Source of the DNA: Novosphingobium sp.
Lineage (GTDB): Bacteria; Pseudomonadota; Alphaproteobacteria; Sphingomonadales; Sphingomonadaceae
NCBI GenBank assembly: GCA_017745295.1
Contig: JAGHZR010000018.1
Coordinates: 62,001 to 126,000 of the forward strand
Direction: 5' to 3'
Length of the DNA: 64,000 nt
Shown: piece after piece, positions 16,925 to 25,903 of the stretch
How positions within the stretch are numbered: the stretch's first letter is position 1
How the letters are laid out: every line of letters begins with the position of its first letter
Notes under the pieces: generated by a model
What the model saw: only the letters and a program-made list of their open reading frames with translations
What the model was told of the DNA's origin: nothing
Database searches by the model: none
Translations under genes and position numbers: made by a program

Positions 16925-17778
16925 GCCAGCAGGCGCTCGCGCAGTTCCGCGTCGAAAGCGCGCGGCGGCTTGACGCCGAAGAAGTGCGCGAAAGCGACAT
17001 CGGCCTGGCCGATCAACATCGAAAGGCCGTCCACCGTCTCGAATCCGGCACGGCGCGCTTCGCGGAGGAACGGCGTTTCGAGCGGGCTGGTGACGATATC
17101 GTAGACCACGCTGCGCGGCGGAGCATGGGTGAAGTCGAAGGCGAGGGGAGGCTGGCCGGTCATGCCGAGCGGACTCGCATTGACGATCACATCGAGGCAC
17201 TGCTCGCGGTCGTCGAAGGCGAAGTCGGTCGGCTCGGCGAAATGGGCGAGGTCGATGGCGTGATGGTCGTCCTGCGTCGTCACGTCATCGAGCATGGCCT
17301 GCGCCTTGGCGGGATTGCGCCCGGCGAGGACGACGACGAATCCCCGCTCTGCCAGCGCCGCGACGATCGCCCGCGAGGCCCCGCCGGTGCCGAGCACGCG
17401 GGCCATGCGGAACAGATGAGCCTGTTCGAGCAGCGGCTGCAGGGGTTCGAGGAAACCCGGCGCATCGGTGTTGTAGCCACTCAGCGTGCCGTCCGACTCG
17501 CGCACCACCGTGTTGACGGCGCCGATCTTCGCCGCGAGCGGATCGAGGCGATCGAGCAGAGGGACGATGGCCTGCTTGTGCGGCATCGTGACGTTGCAGC
17601 CGCGCCAGTCCGGATCGGCGCGGCGCTCGGCCAGATAATCGGCGAGTCGCTCGGCCGGAACCCGGTGGCGGTCATAGCGGCCGGCAAGGCCCAGCTTCTC
17701 CAGCCAAAATCCGTGGATCACCGGGGACTTGGACTGTTCGATCGGATCGCCGATGACTTCGGCATAAGGCTGATTCAT
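16921..17778 (-). CDS. aroE: Shikimate dehydrogenase
   Basis: 285 residues: the substrate-binding motif [16 protein letters not shown] at the start, [15 protein letters not shown] with the catalytic lysine, the NADP-binding [13 protein letters not shown], and [13 protein letters not shown]. It reduces 3-dehydroshikimate in aromatic amino acid synthesis. Both ends overlap neighbours by four bases: its ATG with the maf stop (17775-17778) and its stop with the coaE ATG. Expression of maf-aroE-coaE is therefore very likely coupled. Confidence 0.95.
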   Translation of the reverse strand: MNQPYAEVIGDPIEQSKSPVIHGFWLEKLGLAGRYDRHRVPAERLADYLAERRADPDWRGCNVTMPHKQAIVPLLDRLDPLAAKIGAVNTVVRESDGTLSGYNTDAPGFLEPLQPLLEQAHLFRMARVLGTGGASRAIVAALAERGFVVVLAGRNPAKAQAMLDDVTTQDDHHAIDLAHFAEPTDFAFDDREQCLDVIVNASPLGMTGQPPLAFDFTHAPPRSVVYDIVTSPLETPFLREARRAGFETVDGLSMLIGQADVAFAHFFGVKPPRAFDAELRERLLA

Positions 17779-18359
17779 GACGCGATCGCTCCCAGACGGC
17801 GCAGCGCCGCCTGCACTTTGAGCAGCGGCATGCCGAGAATGGTGAAATAGTCGCCCTCGATCTTCTCGAAAAGCTGCACACCGCGCGCCTCGATGCGAAA
17901 CACGCCGACGCAGCCCGCCACTTCCGGCCATTCCGCATCCAGATATTCGGCGATGAAGGCGTCCGAAAGCGTGGTGACATGGAGCGCCGCCACGGCGTCC
18001 TCGGCCCAGAGCACCTCACCGTCGCGCACGAGCGCGGCGGCGCTGTGGAGATGCATCACCTTGCCGGAGAAGAAGCGCAGATGCTCCGCGGCGGCCTCGC
18101 GGCTCGCGGGTTTGTCGAAACGGCGACCGCCACATTCGACGAGGGAATCGCTGCCGAGCACGAGTTCGCCCGACTCTTCTGCGGAGACCGCCAGCGCCTT
18201 GGCCCGTGCCAGTTCCAGCGCGATTTCGGCAGGCGATTTGCCGAAGAGTCCGGCCTCGATGGCGCGTTCATCGACATGGGCCGGGCGGGCGCGAAACGAA
18301 ATCGCGGCAGCTTCGAGCATGGCGCGCCGCGAGGCGCTTTGCGAGGCGAGGACGATCAT
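17775..18359 (-). CDS. maf: Maf family nucleotide pyrophosphatase
   Basis: A 194-residue Maf/YhdE-type protein: [13 protein letters not shown] at the start, [19 protein letters not shown] with the catalytic aspartate region, and [16 protein letters not shown] near the end. The family hydrolyses nucleoside triphosphates, including modified or non-canonical ones, to monophosphates (house-cleaning). It is the first gene after ppsR on this strand, with a 20-base gap, and overlaps aroE by four bases. Confidence 0.92.
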   Translation of the reverse strand: MIVLASQSASRRAMLEAAAISFRARPAHVDERAIEAGLFGKSPAEIALELARAKALAVSAEESGELVLGSDSLVECGGRRFDKPASREAAAEHLRFFSGKVMHLHSAAALVRDGEVLWAEDAVAALHVTTLSDAFIAEYLDAEWPEVAGCVGVFRIEARGVQLFEKIEGDYFTILGMPLLKVQAALRRLGAIAS

Positions 18360-18379
18360 GGTGCTGGTTTCCGGAAGAG

Positions 18380-19225
18380 TCAGATCGGCTTCGGACCGAC
18401 CGGACCCTGAGTCCCTTCGGCCTTGCGCTCGTTGTAGAGATTGATGATCGCCGCCGCGGTTTCCTCGATGGAGCGGCGCGTCACGTCGATCACCGGCCAG
18501 GAATTGTCCGCGAACATGCGCCGCGCATATTTCAGTTCGTCCTCGACCCTGTCGCTTTTAACATAATCGGTGTCGGGCGACTGACTGAGGGAGAGCAGGC
18601 GGTTGCGGCGGATCTGGATCAGGCGCTCGGGCGCGGTGGTCAGGCCGACGACCAGCGGGCGCTTCAGCCCGAACAGCAGGGTCGGCGGCGGACTCTCGAC
18701 GACAATCGGGATATTCGCGACCTTGTACCCGCGATTGGCGAGATAGATCGAGGTCGGCGTCTTGCTGGTGCGCGAGACTCCAGCCAGCACGATATCCGCT
18801 TCCTCCCAGTCCTCCCAGGCGATCCCGTCGTCGTGGGCGATGGTGAACTGAATCGCATCGACGCGGGCGAAGTAGGCATCATCCAGACGGTGCTGGCGGC
18901 CGGGGCGACCCTTGGCTTCCTGCCCGAGCAGGGCCTCCAGCGCATCGGTGACGCCGTCGAGCACCGCGATCGCGGGCAGGCCGAGCTGCTGGCAGCGCTC
19001 TTCCAGACGGCCACGGGTTTCCTCGTTCACGAGGGTGAAGAAGACGAGTCCGGGATTGGCGGCGATCTCGCCCATGATCCGGTCGAGGTGCTGCTGGGAG
19101 CGGACCATCGGCCAGAAATGCCGCAAAACGTCGGAATCATCGAACTGGGCGAGGGCCGCCTTGGCGATCATTTCCAGCGTTTCGCCGGTGGAATCCGAGA
19201 GCAGGTGAAGGTGAAAACGCGCCAT
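18380..19225 (-). CDS. ppsR: Pyruvate, phosphate dikinase / PEP synthase regulatory protein (DUF299)
   Basis: About 281 residues from the ATG at 19225; an upstream in-frame ATG at 19390 would run through the origin and is rejected. It has [20 protein letters not shown] at the start and the nucleotide-binding signature [15 protein letters not shown] near 150. Family members are bifunctional Ser/Thr kinases and phosphorylases controlling PPDK or PEP synthase. In Caulobacter and relatives a DUF299 gene and hemE flank the chromosome origin, and the same pair flanks the 361-base gap to the right here. Confidence 0.92.
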   Translation of the reverse strand: MARFHLHLLSDSTGETLEMIAKAALAQFDDSDVLRHFWPMVRSQQHLDRIMGEIAANPGLVFFTLVNEETRGRLEERCQQLGLPAIAVLDGVTDALEALLGQEAKGRPGRQHRLDDAYFARVDAIQFTIAHDDGIAWEDWEEADIVLAGVSRTSKTPTSIYLANRGYKVANIPIVVESPPPTLLFGLKRPLVVGLTTAPERLIQIRRNRLLSLSQSPDTDYVKSDRVEDELKYARRMFADNSWPVIDVTRRSIEETAAAIINLYNERKAEGTQGPVGPKPI

Positions 19226-19281
19226 TCGAGGCTTTTCCGAGAGTCTTTCGCGTGAAGAACCCCCGAGACAACCCGGCGGCC

Positions 19282-19290
19282 TGTGGATAT
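19282..19290 (-). other. DnaA box-like site 1
   Basis: TGTGGATAT on the plus strand, ATATCCACA on the minus strand; one mismatch to the TTATCCACA consensus. It lies within the ppsR-hemE gap. Confidence 0.7.
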
Positions 19291-19405
19291 GTGGCGGCAT
19301 AAACCACGGGACAGTGCTGGTGACAACTCGCTTCCCGGTTTTGCTCCACATTGAACCGATTTCGTCGCGAGAGTCGTAAACATGATTCAAATCCGCCCCA
19401 CACCC

Positions 19406-19414
19406 TGTGGGTAA
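19406..19414 (-). other. DnaA box-like site 2
   Basis: TGTGGGTAA on the plus strand, TTACCCACA on the minus strand; one mismatch to consensus. It lies 11 bases left of the GANTC palindrome cluster. Confidence 0.7.
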
Positions 19415-19424
19415 CAGGGATAAA

Positions 19425-19454
19425 GAGTCTTTGACTCAGACTCTCCGGAGAGTC
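19425..19454. promoter_or_regulatory. Four GANTC methylation sites in two adjacent palindromes
   Basis: GAGTCTTTGACTC (19425-19437) and GACTCTCCGGAGAGTC (19439-19454) are two perfect inverted repeats, each with GANTC at both ends. GANTC is the target of the CcrM cell-cycle DNA methyltransferase in alphaproteobacteria. Further GANTC sites in the gap start at 19241, 19371, 19384, 19488, 19499, 19533 and 19552. Confidence 0.8.
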
Positions 19455-19514
19455 GCTTCGTGAATTTGAACCTGTTCGCCGTGGAATGAATCGTGCAAGA
19501 TTCAAAAGTCCCCG

Positions 19515-19523
19515 ATATCCACA
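19515..19523 (+). other. DnaA box-like site 3
   Basis: ATATCCACA, one mismatch to TTATCCACA, 20 bases left of the AT-rich tract. Confidence 0.7.
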
Positions 19524-19542
19524 GGACCAACAGACTCCATCA

Positions 19543-19571
19543 TCCTTCTAAGAATCTTTAATTTTTTTGAT
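19543..19571. other. AT-rich tract, candidate DNA unwinding element
   Basis: A 29-base stretch of about 80 percent A+T, including a run of seven T, in otherwise GC-rich DNA. It lies just left of hemE and next to DnaA box-like site 3. It could also contribute promoter elements for hemE. Confidence 0.6.
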
Positions 19572-19586
19572 CGGACCTGAACCTCG

Positions 19587-20612
19587 ATGCCTGGCCTTCT
19601 TCTCGAAAACCTGCTCGGAACGAACACGAGCAAGCGTCCAGTCTGGTTGATGCGCCAGGCCGGAAGATACCTTCCCGAATATCGTGCCCTGCGCGCCGAA
19701 AAGGGCGGATTCCTGGCGCTCGTCTACGACACCGATGCAGCGGCGGAGATCACCTTGCAGCCGATCCGTCGTTTCGGATTCGACGGCGCGATCCTGTTCT
19801 CCGACATCCTGATCGTGCCTTATGCGATGGGTCAGAATCTCGAGTTTCTCGCCGGTGAAGGCCCAAAACTGACTCCGCGTCTGGTCGATTCCGCGCTGGA
19901 GAATCTCGGCGCGGTTCCCGAACGGCTGACTCCGATCTACGAAACCGTGCGCAAGGTTCGCGCCGGACTCGATTCCGACAAGACAATGCTGGGTTTTGCA
20001 GGGAGCCCCTGGACCGTCGCCACCTACATGTGTGCAGGCGAGGGCAGCCGGGATCAGCATGAGACAAGGGCGATGGCCTATCGCGACCCTTCGGCTTTCG
20101 CGGAAATCATCCAGGCTATCGTGGGGGTGACTGTCGAATATCTCAGTGGCCAGATTCAGGCCGGAGCAGAGGCTGTACAGTTGTTCGATTCATGGGCGGG
20201 GTCGCTCTCACCCGCACAGTTCGAGCAATGGGTCATCGCACCGAATGCCGCCATCGTCTCGGCAGTGAAGGCGCGCCATCCCGAGACTCCGATCATCGGC
20301 TTCCCCAAGGGATCCGGCGAGAAACTTCCCGCTTACGCCCGCGAAACCGGGGTGGACGCGGTCGGAATCGATGAAACGATCGATCCCGTCTGGGCCGCGC
20401 GCGAATTGCCCGAGGGACTCCCGGTGCAGGGGAATCTCGATCCGCTGCTGCTGCTGGCGGGTGGCGAGGAACTGGAGAGTCAGGCACTGCGCGTGCTCGA
20501 TGCCTTTGCGACCCGTCCGCATGTCTTCAATCTCGGCCACGGAATCGGTCAGTTCACGCCGATCGAGAACGTGGAGCGCCTGCTCGGAATCGTCCGCAAC
20601 TGGTCGCGCTGA
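19587..20612 (+). CDS. hemE: Uroporphyrinogen decarboxylase
   Basis: A 341-residue enzyme with the N-terminal signature PVWLMRQAGRYLPEYR (substrate-binding arginines), then DGAILFSDILIVPYAMG, GFAGSPWTVATYM, QLFDSWAGSLSP and NLGHGIGQFTP. It removes four carboxyl groups from uroporphyrinogen III to give coproporphyrinogen III in haem synthesis. It begins immediately right of the putative origin and is followed by hemJ and rho, an order common in alphaproteobacteria. The gene contains 18 GANTC motifs by hand count, several times the number expected from its base composition. Confidence 0.95.
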   Translation: MPGLLLENLLGTNTSKRPVWLMRQAGRYLPEYRALRAEKGGFLALVYDTDAAAEITLQPIRRFGFDGAILFSDILIVPYAMGQNLEFLAGEGPKLTPRLVDSALENLGAVPERLTPIYETVRKVRAGLDSDKTMLGFAGSPWTVATYMCAGEGSRDQHETRAMAYRDPSAFAEIIQAIVGVTVEYLSGQIQAGAEAVQLFDSWAGSLSPAQFEQWVIAPNAAIVSAVKARHPETPIIGFPKGSGEKLPAYARETGVDAVGIDETIDPVWAARELPEGLPVQGNLDPLLLLAGGEELESQALRVLDAFATRPHVFNLGHGIGQFTPIENVERLLGIVRNWSR

Positions 20613-20819
20613 TCCTTCCCGACACGGGGAGGGGGACCATCGGCAAGGCGGTGGCGGCGGGCAGGCAGTTCATGCAAGCTCACCGGCCAAACACCGCCAC
20701 CTTGCTGATTCAGCGCCGGAATCGGCTTGCCCCGCGCCTGCCAAGGGTGCAGGAGGGCCGCCGCTGAACCATTAGCCTAACCGTCGAGACTCGTGGGACC
20801 CATGCAGGAAGCGCTTTCC

Positions 20820-21245
20820 ATGCTCTATCTCTGGCTCAAGGCCGGACATGTCATCTTCGTGATCTTCTGGATGGCCGGGCTGTTCATGCTCCCGCGCTAT
20901 TTCGTCTATCATCAGGAAGCGGAAGCCGGCTCGGCAGAGGAAGCGCGCTGGATCGACCGCGAGGCGAAGCTGCGCAAGATCATCCTGACGCCCTCACTGA
21001 TCCTTACCTGGGTCCTCGGCATCGCCACCGCGACCGCGATGGGTGCGTGGAGCGAAGGCTGGCTCCATACCAAGCTGCTCTTCGTGCTGGCGCTCTCCGG
21101 TTACCACGGCTGGCTGGTTGGCTACGGCAAGAAGCTGGCGCGCGGCGAACGCCCGCTGACCGGCAAGAAACTGCGCCTGCTGAACGAGATTCCGGGCCTT
21201 GCCGCCGTGGTGATCGTGATCCTGGTGGTCGTGAAGCCGTTCTGA
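20820..21245 (+). CDS. hemJ: Protoporphyrinogen oxidase HemJ
   Basis: About 141 residues from the ATG at 20820, which has AGGAA nine bases upstream; in-frame ATG 20802 and GTG 20793 are alternatives. Four hydrophobic segments are present, starting LYLWLKAGHVIFVIFWMAGLF, with the conserved histidine in the first helix and the basic KLARGERPLTGKKLRL loop before the last. HemJ is the membrane-bound, oxygen-independent form of protoporphyrinogen IX oxidase used by most alphaproteobacteria. Its place after hemE supports the call. Confidence 0.9.
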   Translation: MLYLWLKAGHVIFVIFWMAGLFMLPRYFVYHQEAEAGSAEEARWIDREAKLRKIILTPSLILTWVLGIATATAMGAWSEGWLHTKLLFVLALSGYHGWLVGYGKKLARGERPLTGKKLRLLNEIPGLAAVVIVILVVVKPF

Positions 21246-21475
21246 ATCCTGCCCGATTCATCGCTTCGGTCCGATCCGGAGCGATGAATCCCGTTTCCGT
21301 TCAACCCGCAAGTCTGCCGCCTCGCGGATTGACTCGTTGACCGAAACCCGCGGAACGCTTATCTGAGCCTTGTTCCGGCACAGGGCGGCGAGCCCATTCT
21401 CCTGCCCGGATCCGCTTTCCCCAAGCCCTTAGATCCCGCCGGTCGACACTCAATTTCCATCCGGAATCCAGACAG

Positions 21476-22732
<1,257 letters not shown>

Positions 22733-22747
22733 GCGGAGATCGGGGGC

Positions 22748-23461
22748 TTGAGCATTCTTCAGACCCTGGTGGCGACCTCCTCCATAGGTGGCCCCGCCGA
22801 GATCTGGCAGCACATCGTCACCGATTTTTCGAACCTTGGGACGCCGGCAGCAATGTCGGCGTTCTTGCAGGTGCTGATGATCGACGTGGTGCTGGCAGGC
22901 GACAACGCCATCGTCGTCGGTGCTCTCGCCGCCGGACTCCCGGCAGACCAGCGCAAGAAGGTCATCGCCATCGGCGTGATCGCGGCGCTGGTGCTGCGCA
23001 TCGGCTTCGCGCTGATGGTGACCTGGCTGCTGGGAATCGTCGGCCTGATCTTCGCCGGCGGACTCCTGCTGCTGTGGGTCGCCTGGAAGATGTACCGCGA
23101 GATTCGCAGCGGCGAACACTCCCCCGGCTCGCCCGAGATCGAAGGCGACGAACATTCCGGCGTGAAACCCGCCAAGAGCTTCGCCGGCGCGGCGATCTCG
23201 GTGGCGGTGGCGGATATCTCGATGTCGATCGACAACGTGCTCGGCGTGGCCGGCGCAGCGCGGGAGCATCCGGGAATCCTGATCGTCGGGCTGGTCTTTG
23301 CCGTAGCCCTCATGGGCGTGGCGGCGAACTTCATCGCCCGGTACATCGAGCGCTATCGCTGGATAGCCTGGGTCGGCCTCGCAGTGATCCTCTACGTGGC
23401 GGCGAAGATGATCTACGAGGGGTGGATCGATCCGCAACTGGGGATCGTCACCTTGATCTGA
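22748..23461 (+). CDS. TerC family integral membrane protein
   Basis: 237 residues with about seven membrane segments and the two TerC acidic motifs: LMIDVVLAGDNAIVVG and VADISMSIDNVLGVAG, whose aspartates likely bind a metal ion. Members of this family (YjbE/Alx type) are implicated in manganese export and metal protection rather than tellurite resistance itself. The start is a TTG at 22748, 15 bases after the rho stop. A hairpin with a T run follows the stop. Confidence 0.85.
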   Translation: MSILQTLVATSSIGGPAEIWQHIVTDFSNLGTPAAMSAFLQVLMIDVVLAGDNAIVVGALAAGLPADQRKKVIAIGVIAALVLRIGFALMVTWLLGIVGLIFAGGLLLLWVAWKMYREIRSGEHSPGSPEIEGDEHSGVKPAKSFAGAAISVAVADISMSIDNVLGVAGAAREHPGILIVGLVFAVALMGVAANFIARYIERYRWIAWVGLAVILYVAAKMIYEGWIDPQLGIVTLI

Positions 23462-23469
23462 TGGAAGAG

Positions 23470-23497
23470 GGCTCGGGTTTCCGGGCCTTTTTCTTTT
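23470..23497 (+). terminator. Terminator after the TerC gene
   Basis: GGCTCGG, a GTTT loop and CCGGGCC form a 7 bp stem with one G-T pair, followed by TTTTTCTTTT on the plus strand. Confidence 0.75.
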
Positions 23498-23507
23498 CAG
23501 AAAGGGG

Positions 23508-23682
23508 AAGTCCTGGGGGATGATCCCCCAGACCCTCGGAATGTCGATGCTGTGGGCCGCCTATCGGTAGTGCGCTCCCTGCGGCGCAGCCATTAAGTCT
23601 CCCGACGCAGCCATGGGCGCAAAGCGGTTAGGCAGCGCGCGACGCCGACAGTATCGGGGTGCAGGGGTATTAACCCCTGCTC
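23508..23682. repeat. Dispersed intergenic repeat, copy A
   Basis: This begins with a hairpin at 23513-23531 and ends with a second at 23661-23680. Between them lies a 55-base core (23567-23621) that matches the core of copy B (34382-34436) at 50 of 55 positions. The first 27 bases are identical to copy C (47753-47779). No coding frame is evident. It lies between the convergent TerC and quinone reductase genes. Confidence 0.75.
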
Positions 23683-23697
23683 TTCCCCTTCAATTCC

Positions 23698-24666
23698 TCA
23701 AGGAATCAAAACCGTAGACCCGGTGGTAGCCCGGCTCTCCAGCGCCCGATGCGCCTCGGCAGCCTGCTCCAGCTTGAAGGTCTGCCCGATGCGCGGCTTG
23801 AGAATCCCCGAGGCGATCCGGTCGAACAGCTTCTTCGCATTGATCGCAAGCTGGTCCAGCGTGGCGACGTAGTCCGCGAGAGTCGGGCGGGTGAGGTAGA
23901 GCGACCCGGCCTTCATCAGATCGAGCGGCGGCAGCGGAGGCACAGGGCCGGAGGCATTGCCGTAAGTCACCATGAATCCGCGCCTGCGCAGCGAGGCAAG
24001 CGAGGCCGACCATGAGGCCGCGCCGACTCCGTCGTAGACGACGTGGCACATCTCGCCGCCGGTGATCTCTCGCACGGCTTCGGGAAGGTCGCCGAAGTCG
24101 CAGTGGAGCGAATGCTCGCCGGGCACCTGCGCAGCCTTCTCCGCGCTGCCGGAGTGGGCGATGACGGTCACCCCCTTATCGAGCAGCCAGGGCACCAGCA
24201 GCGAGCCTACGCCGCCCGCAGCCGAGTGCACGAGCGCGACGTGGCCCTTCGCAGCGGGGAAGGTGTCTTCGGCGAGATAGCAGGCGGTCAGGCCCTTGAG
24301 CATGACGGCAGCGGCGATTTCCGGCGCGATCGCTTCGGGAATCCGCATGGCTTTGGCAGCGGCAATCAGGCGGTGGCTGGCATAGGCGCCTCCGGCATGG
24401 GTGGTGCCCACGCGCTCGCCGATGGCAAATTCGTTCACGCCGTCGCCCAGAGCGACGATCCGGCCCACGCTTTCGGAGCCGAGGCTGATCGGCAGGGGAT
24501 CGGCGTAGAGGCCCTTGCGGTAGTAGGTATCGATGAAGTTGAGTCCGACCGCTTCGGTTTCGATCAGCACTTCGCCGGGACCGGGGGAGGGGACTGCGAA
24601 GTCCTCGCGCTCGATCACTTCGGGGCCGCCGTGGGTCCGGGCGATCATGCGGTATCCGGTGGTCAT
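23698..24666 (-). CDS. qor: Quinone oxidoreductase (zinc-free MDR superfamily)
   Basis: 322 residues from the ATG at 24666. It is a medium-chain dehydrogenase/reductase without zinc ligands: PSPGPGEVLIETEAVGLNFIDTYYRKGLY in the GroES-like domain, and VHSAAGGVGSLL as the NADPH-binding loop. It should reduce quinones or other enones with NADPH. The dienelactone hydrolase gene lies 79 bases upstream on the same strand, so a shared transcript is possible. A second, less similar family member is encoded at 51836. Confidence 0.88.
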   Translation of the reverse strand: MTTGYRMIARTHGGPEVIEREDFAVPSPGPGEVLIETEAVGLNFIDTYYRKGLYADPLPISLGSESVGRIVALGDGVNEFAIGERVGTTHAGGAYASHRLIAAAKAMRIPEAIAPEIAAAVMLKGLTACYLAEDTFPAAKGHVALVHSAAGGVGSLLVPWLLDKGVTVIAHSGSAEKAAQVPGEHSLHCDFGDLPEAVREITGGEMCHVVYDGVGAASWSASLASLRRRGFMVTYGNASGPVPPLPPLDLMKAGSLYLTRPTLADYVATLDQLAINAKKLFDRIASGILKPRIGQTFKLEQAAEAHRALESRATTGSTVLIP

Positions 24667-24745
24667 TGTCTGAACGTCCTTGAATCTGCGGTCATGCAAA
24701 TAGGTCCGGCCCGCACCAGAAAGGCGCGGGCCGGGCTGTTCCGGA

Positions 24746-25441
24746 TCAGCCGATATGTTCGGCGAAGAAATCGGCGGTGCGCTGGTCGGCCAGTTCGGCA
24801 CCGGCTTCGTCGCGGCGGGCGCCGATCTCGGCGGCGAAGCCGTGGTCGAGGCCTGCGTAGTCCCAGAGGGTGACGCGCGGGTGGTCGTCGAGGCCGTCGT
24901 GAATCGCCTTTTGCGCGGCGGCGTCGACGAAGTGGTCGGCGGTTGGAATGTGCAGCATCAGCGGGCGGGCGATCGCATGCTTTTCGTTCAGCATCTGGTC
25001 GATCATCACGCCGTAGTAGCCGACCGAGGCGTCGATATCCGTGCGCGCGGCGACCATGTAGGCGATCTTGCCGCCCATGCAGAAGCCGACGAGGCCGACC
25101 TTGGCCACACCCTGTTCGCGGCGGATCCAGTGAATCACGGCTTCGAGATCGCGCATGCCGAGGTCGAAGTCATGGGCCATCATGTGAGCGAGCGCCTGCT
25201 GCATTTCCGCTTCGACATAGGGGCTGAGTTCGATGCCGGGCTTCTGGCGCCAGAACGAGTCGGGCGCTACGGCGAGGTAGCCCTTGGCGGCCCAGCTGTC
25301 CGCCTTGCGGCGAATGCCGGGATCGACGCCGAAGATTTCCTGCTGGACGATGATCGCGCCGCGCGGGGTGCCTTCGGGGCGGGCGACATAGGCGGGGATC
25401 AGGCCGTCGCCGTCGAGCGTCGGGATTTCGGTATTGGTCAT
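24746..25441 (-). CDS. Dienelactone hydrolase family protein
   Basis: A 231-residue alpha/beta hydrolase of the DLH type. The nucleophile elbow GFCMGG carries the catalytic cysteine near residue 121. LHIPTADHFVD and the late YAGLDHGFA supply the likely aspartate and histidine. Classical members open dienelactone in aromatic ring degradation, but many housekeeping relatives have unknown substrates. No other aromatic degradation gene is nearby, so the role stays open. Confidence 0.87.
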   Translation of the reverse strand: MTNTEIPTLDGDGLIPAYVARPEGTPRGAIIVQQEIFGVDPGIRRKADSWAAKGYLAVAPDSFWRQKPGIELSPYVEAEMQQALAHMMAHDFDLGMRDLEAVIHWIRREQGVAKVGLVGFCMGGKIAYMVAARTDIDASVGYYGVMIDQMLNEKHAIARPLMLHIPTADHFVDAAAQKAIHDGLDDHPRVTLWDYAGLDHGFAAEIGARRDEAGAELADQRTADFFAEHIG

Positions 25442-25587
25442 GGAAGTCTCCTGCGGATCGACCTGGAGCCTTCCGGCCCAATCAGGCGTTTAAGGGTCAG
25501 GCGTTGATCAAGGGTAGGCACGGGCGATGGACTTTGCCACCGCCATGTGCCACCCAAGCATCAGAAATTTCAAACCGGGAGGCCGCC

Positions 25588-25851
25588 ATGAAGGTCAATG
25601 TCGAGGTCGAATGCTCGCCTGAAGAAGCACGACGGTTCCTCGGTCTGCCCGATGTCACCAAGGCCAACGATGTCTATGTCGATGCGCTGGCCAAGGCGAT
25701 GCAGGGCGTGGGCAATTTCGACCAGCTTCAGGAACTGAGCAAGCAGGTCGCGCCGATGGGCCAGTTCGGACTCAAGCTGTTCCAGCAGTTCCTCGAAAGC
25801 GGCGCCGCGATGGCGATGAGCGGAGCCATGCCTCCCAAGAAGGACTCGTGA
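25588..25851 (+). CDS. DUF6489 family small protein
   Basis: 87 residues starting MKVNVEVECSPEEARRFLGL after a GGGAGG ribosome binding site. The frame is open upstream to 25504, but the ribosome binding site favours 25588. It is a short helical protein with a methionine/alanine-rich C-terminus ending in PPKKDS. Similar small proteins are widespread in alphaproteobacteria, have no known function and may associate with membranes or granules; that last point is speculation. It precedes mnmE by 52 bases. Confidence 0.78.
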   Translation: MKVNVEVECSPEEARRFLGLPDVTKANDVYVDALAKAMQGVGNFDQLQELSKQVAPMGQFGLKLFQQFLESGAAMAMSGAMPPKKDS

Positions 25852-25903
25852 CAGCGCTGCTATAGGGGTTCACGCGAGGACGGCTCTGGAGTAGCGGCCG
25901 GTC

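Larger units (their letters stand above)
19226..19586. other. oriC: Putative chromosomal replication origin (oriC)
   Basis: A 361-base non-coding gap between ppsR and hemE, which diverge. It contains three DnaA-box-like 9-mers with one mismatch to TTATCCACA (19282-19290, 19406-19414, 19515-19523). It also has a weaker one near 19343, an AT-rich stretch at 19543-19571, and eleven GANTC methylation motifs. The Caulobacter origin lies beside hemE with this neighbour. The partition genes and parS sites lie 7-27 kb to the right, and the nearest genes on both sides are transcribed away from it. The assignment combines sequence and synteny. Confidence 0.82.

Noticed and set aside
19226-19586. CtrA binding sites (TTAA-N7-TTAA) in the origin
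   Set aside because: Only isolated TTAA half-sites are present, with no properly spaced pair, so control by CtrA as in Caulobacter is not supported.
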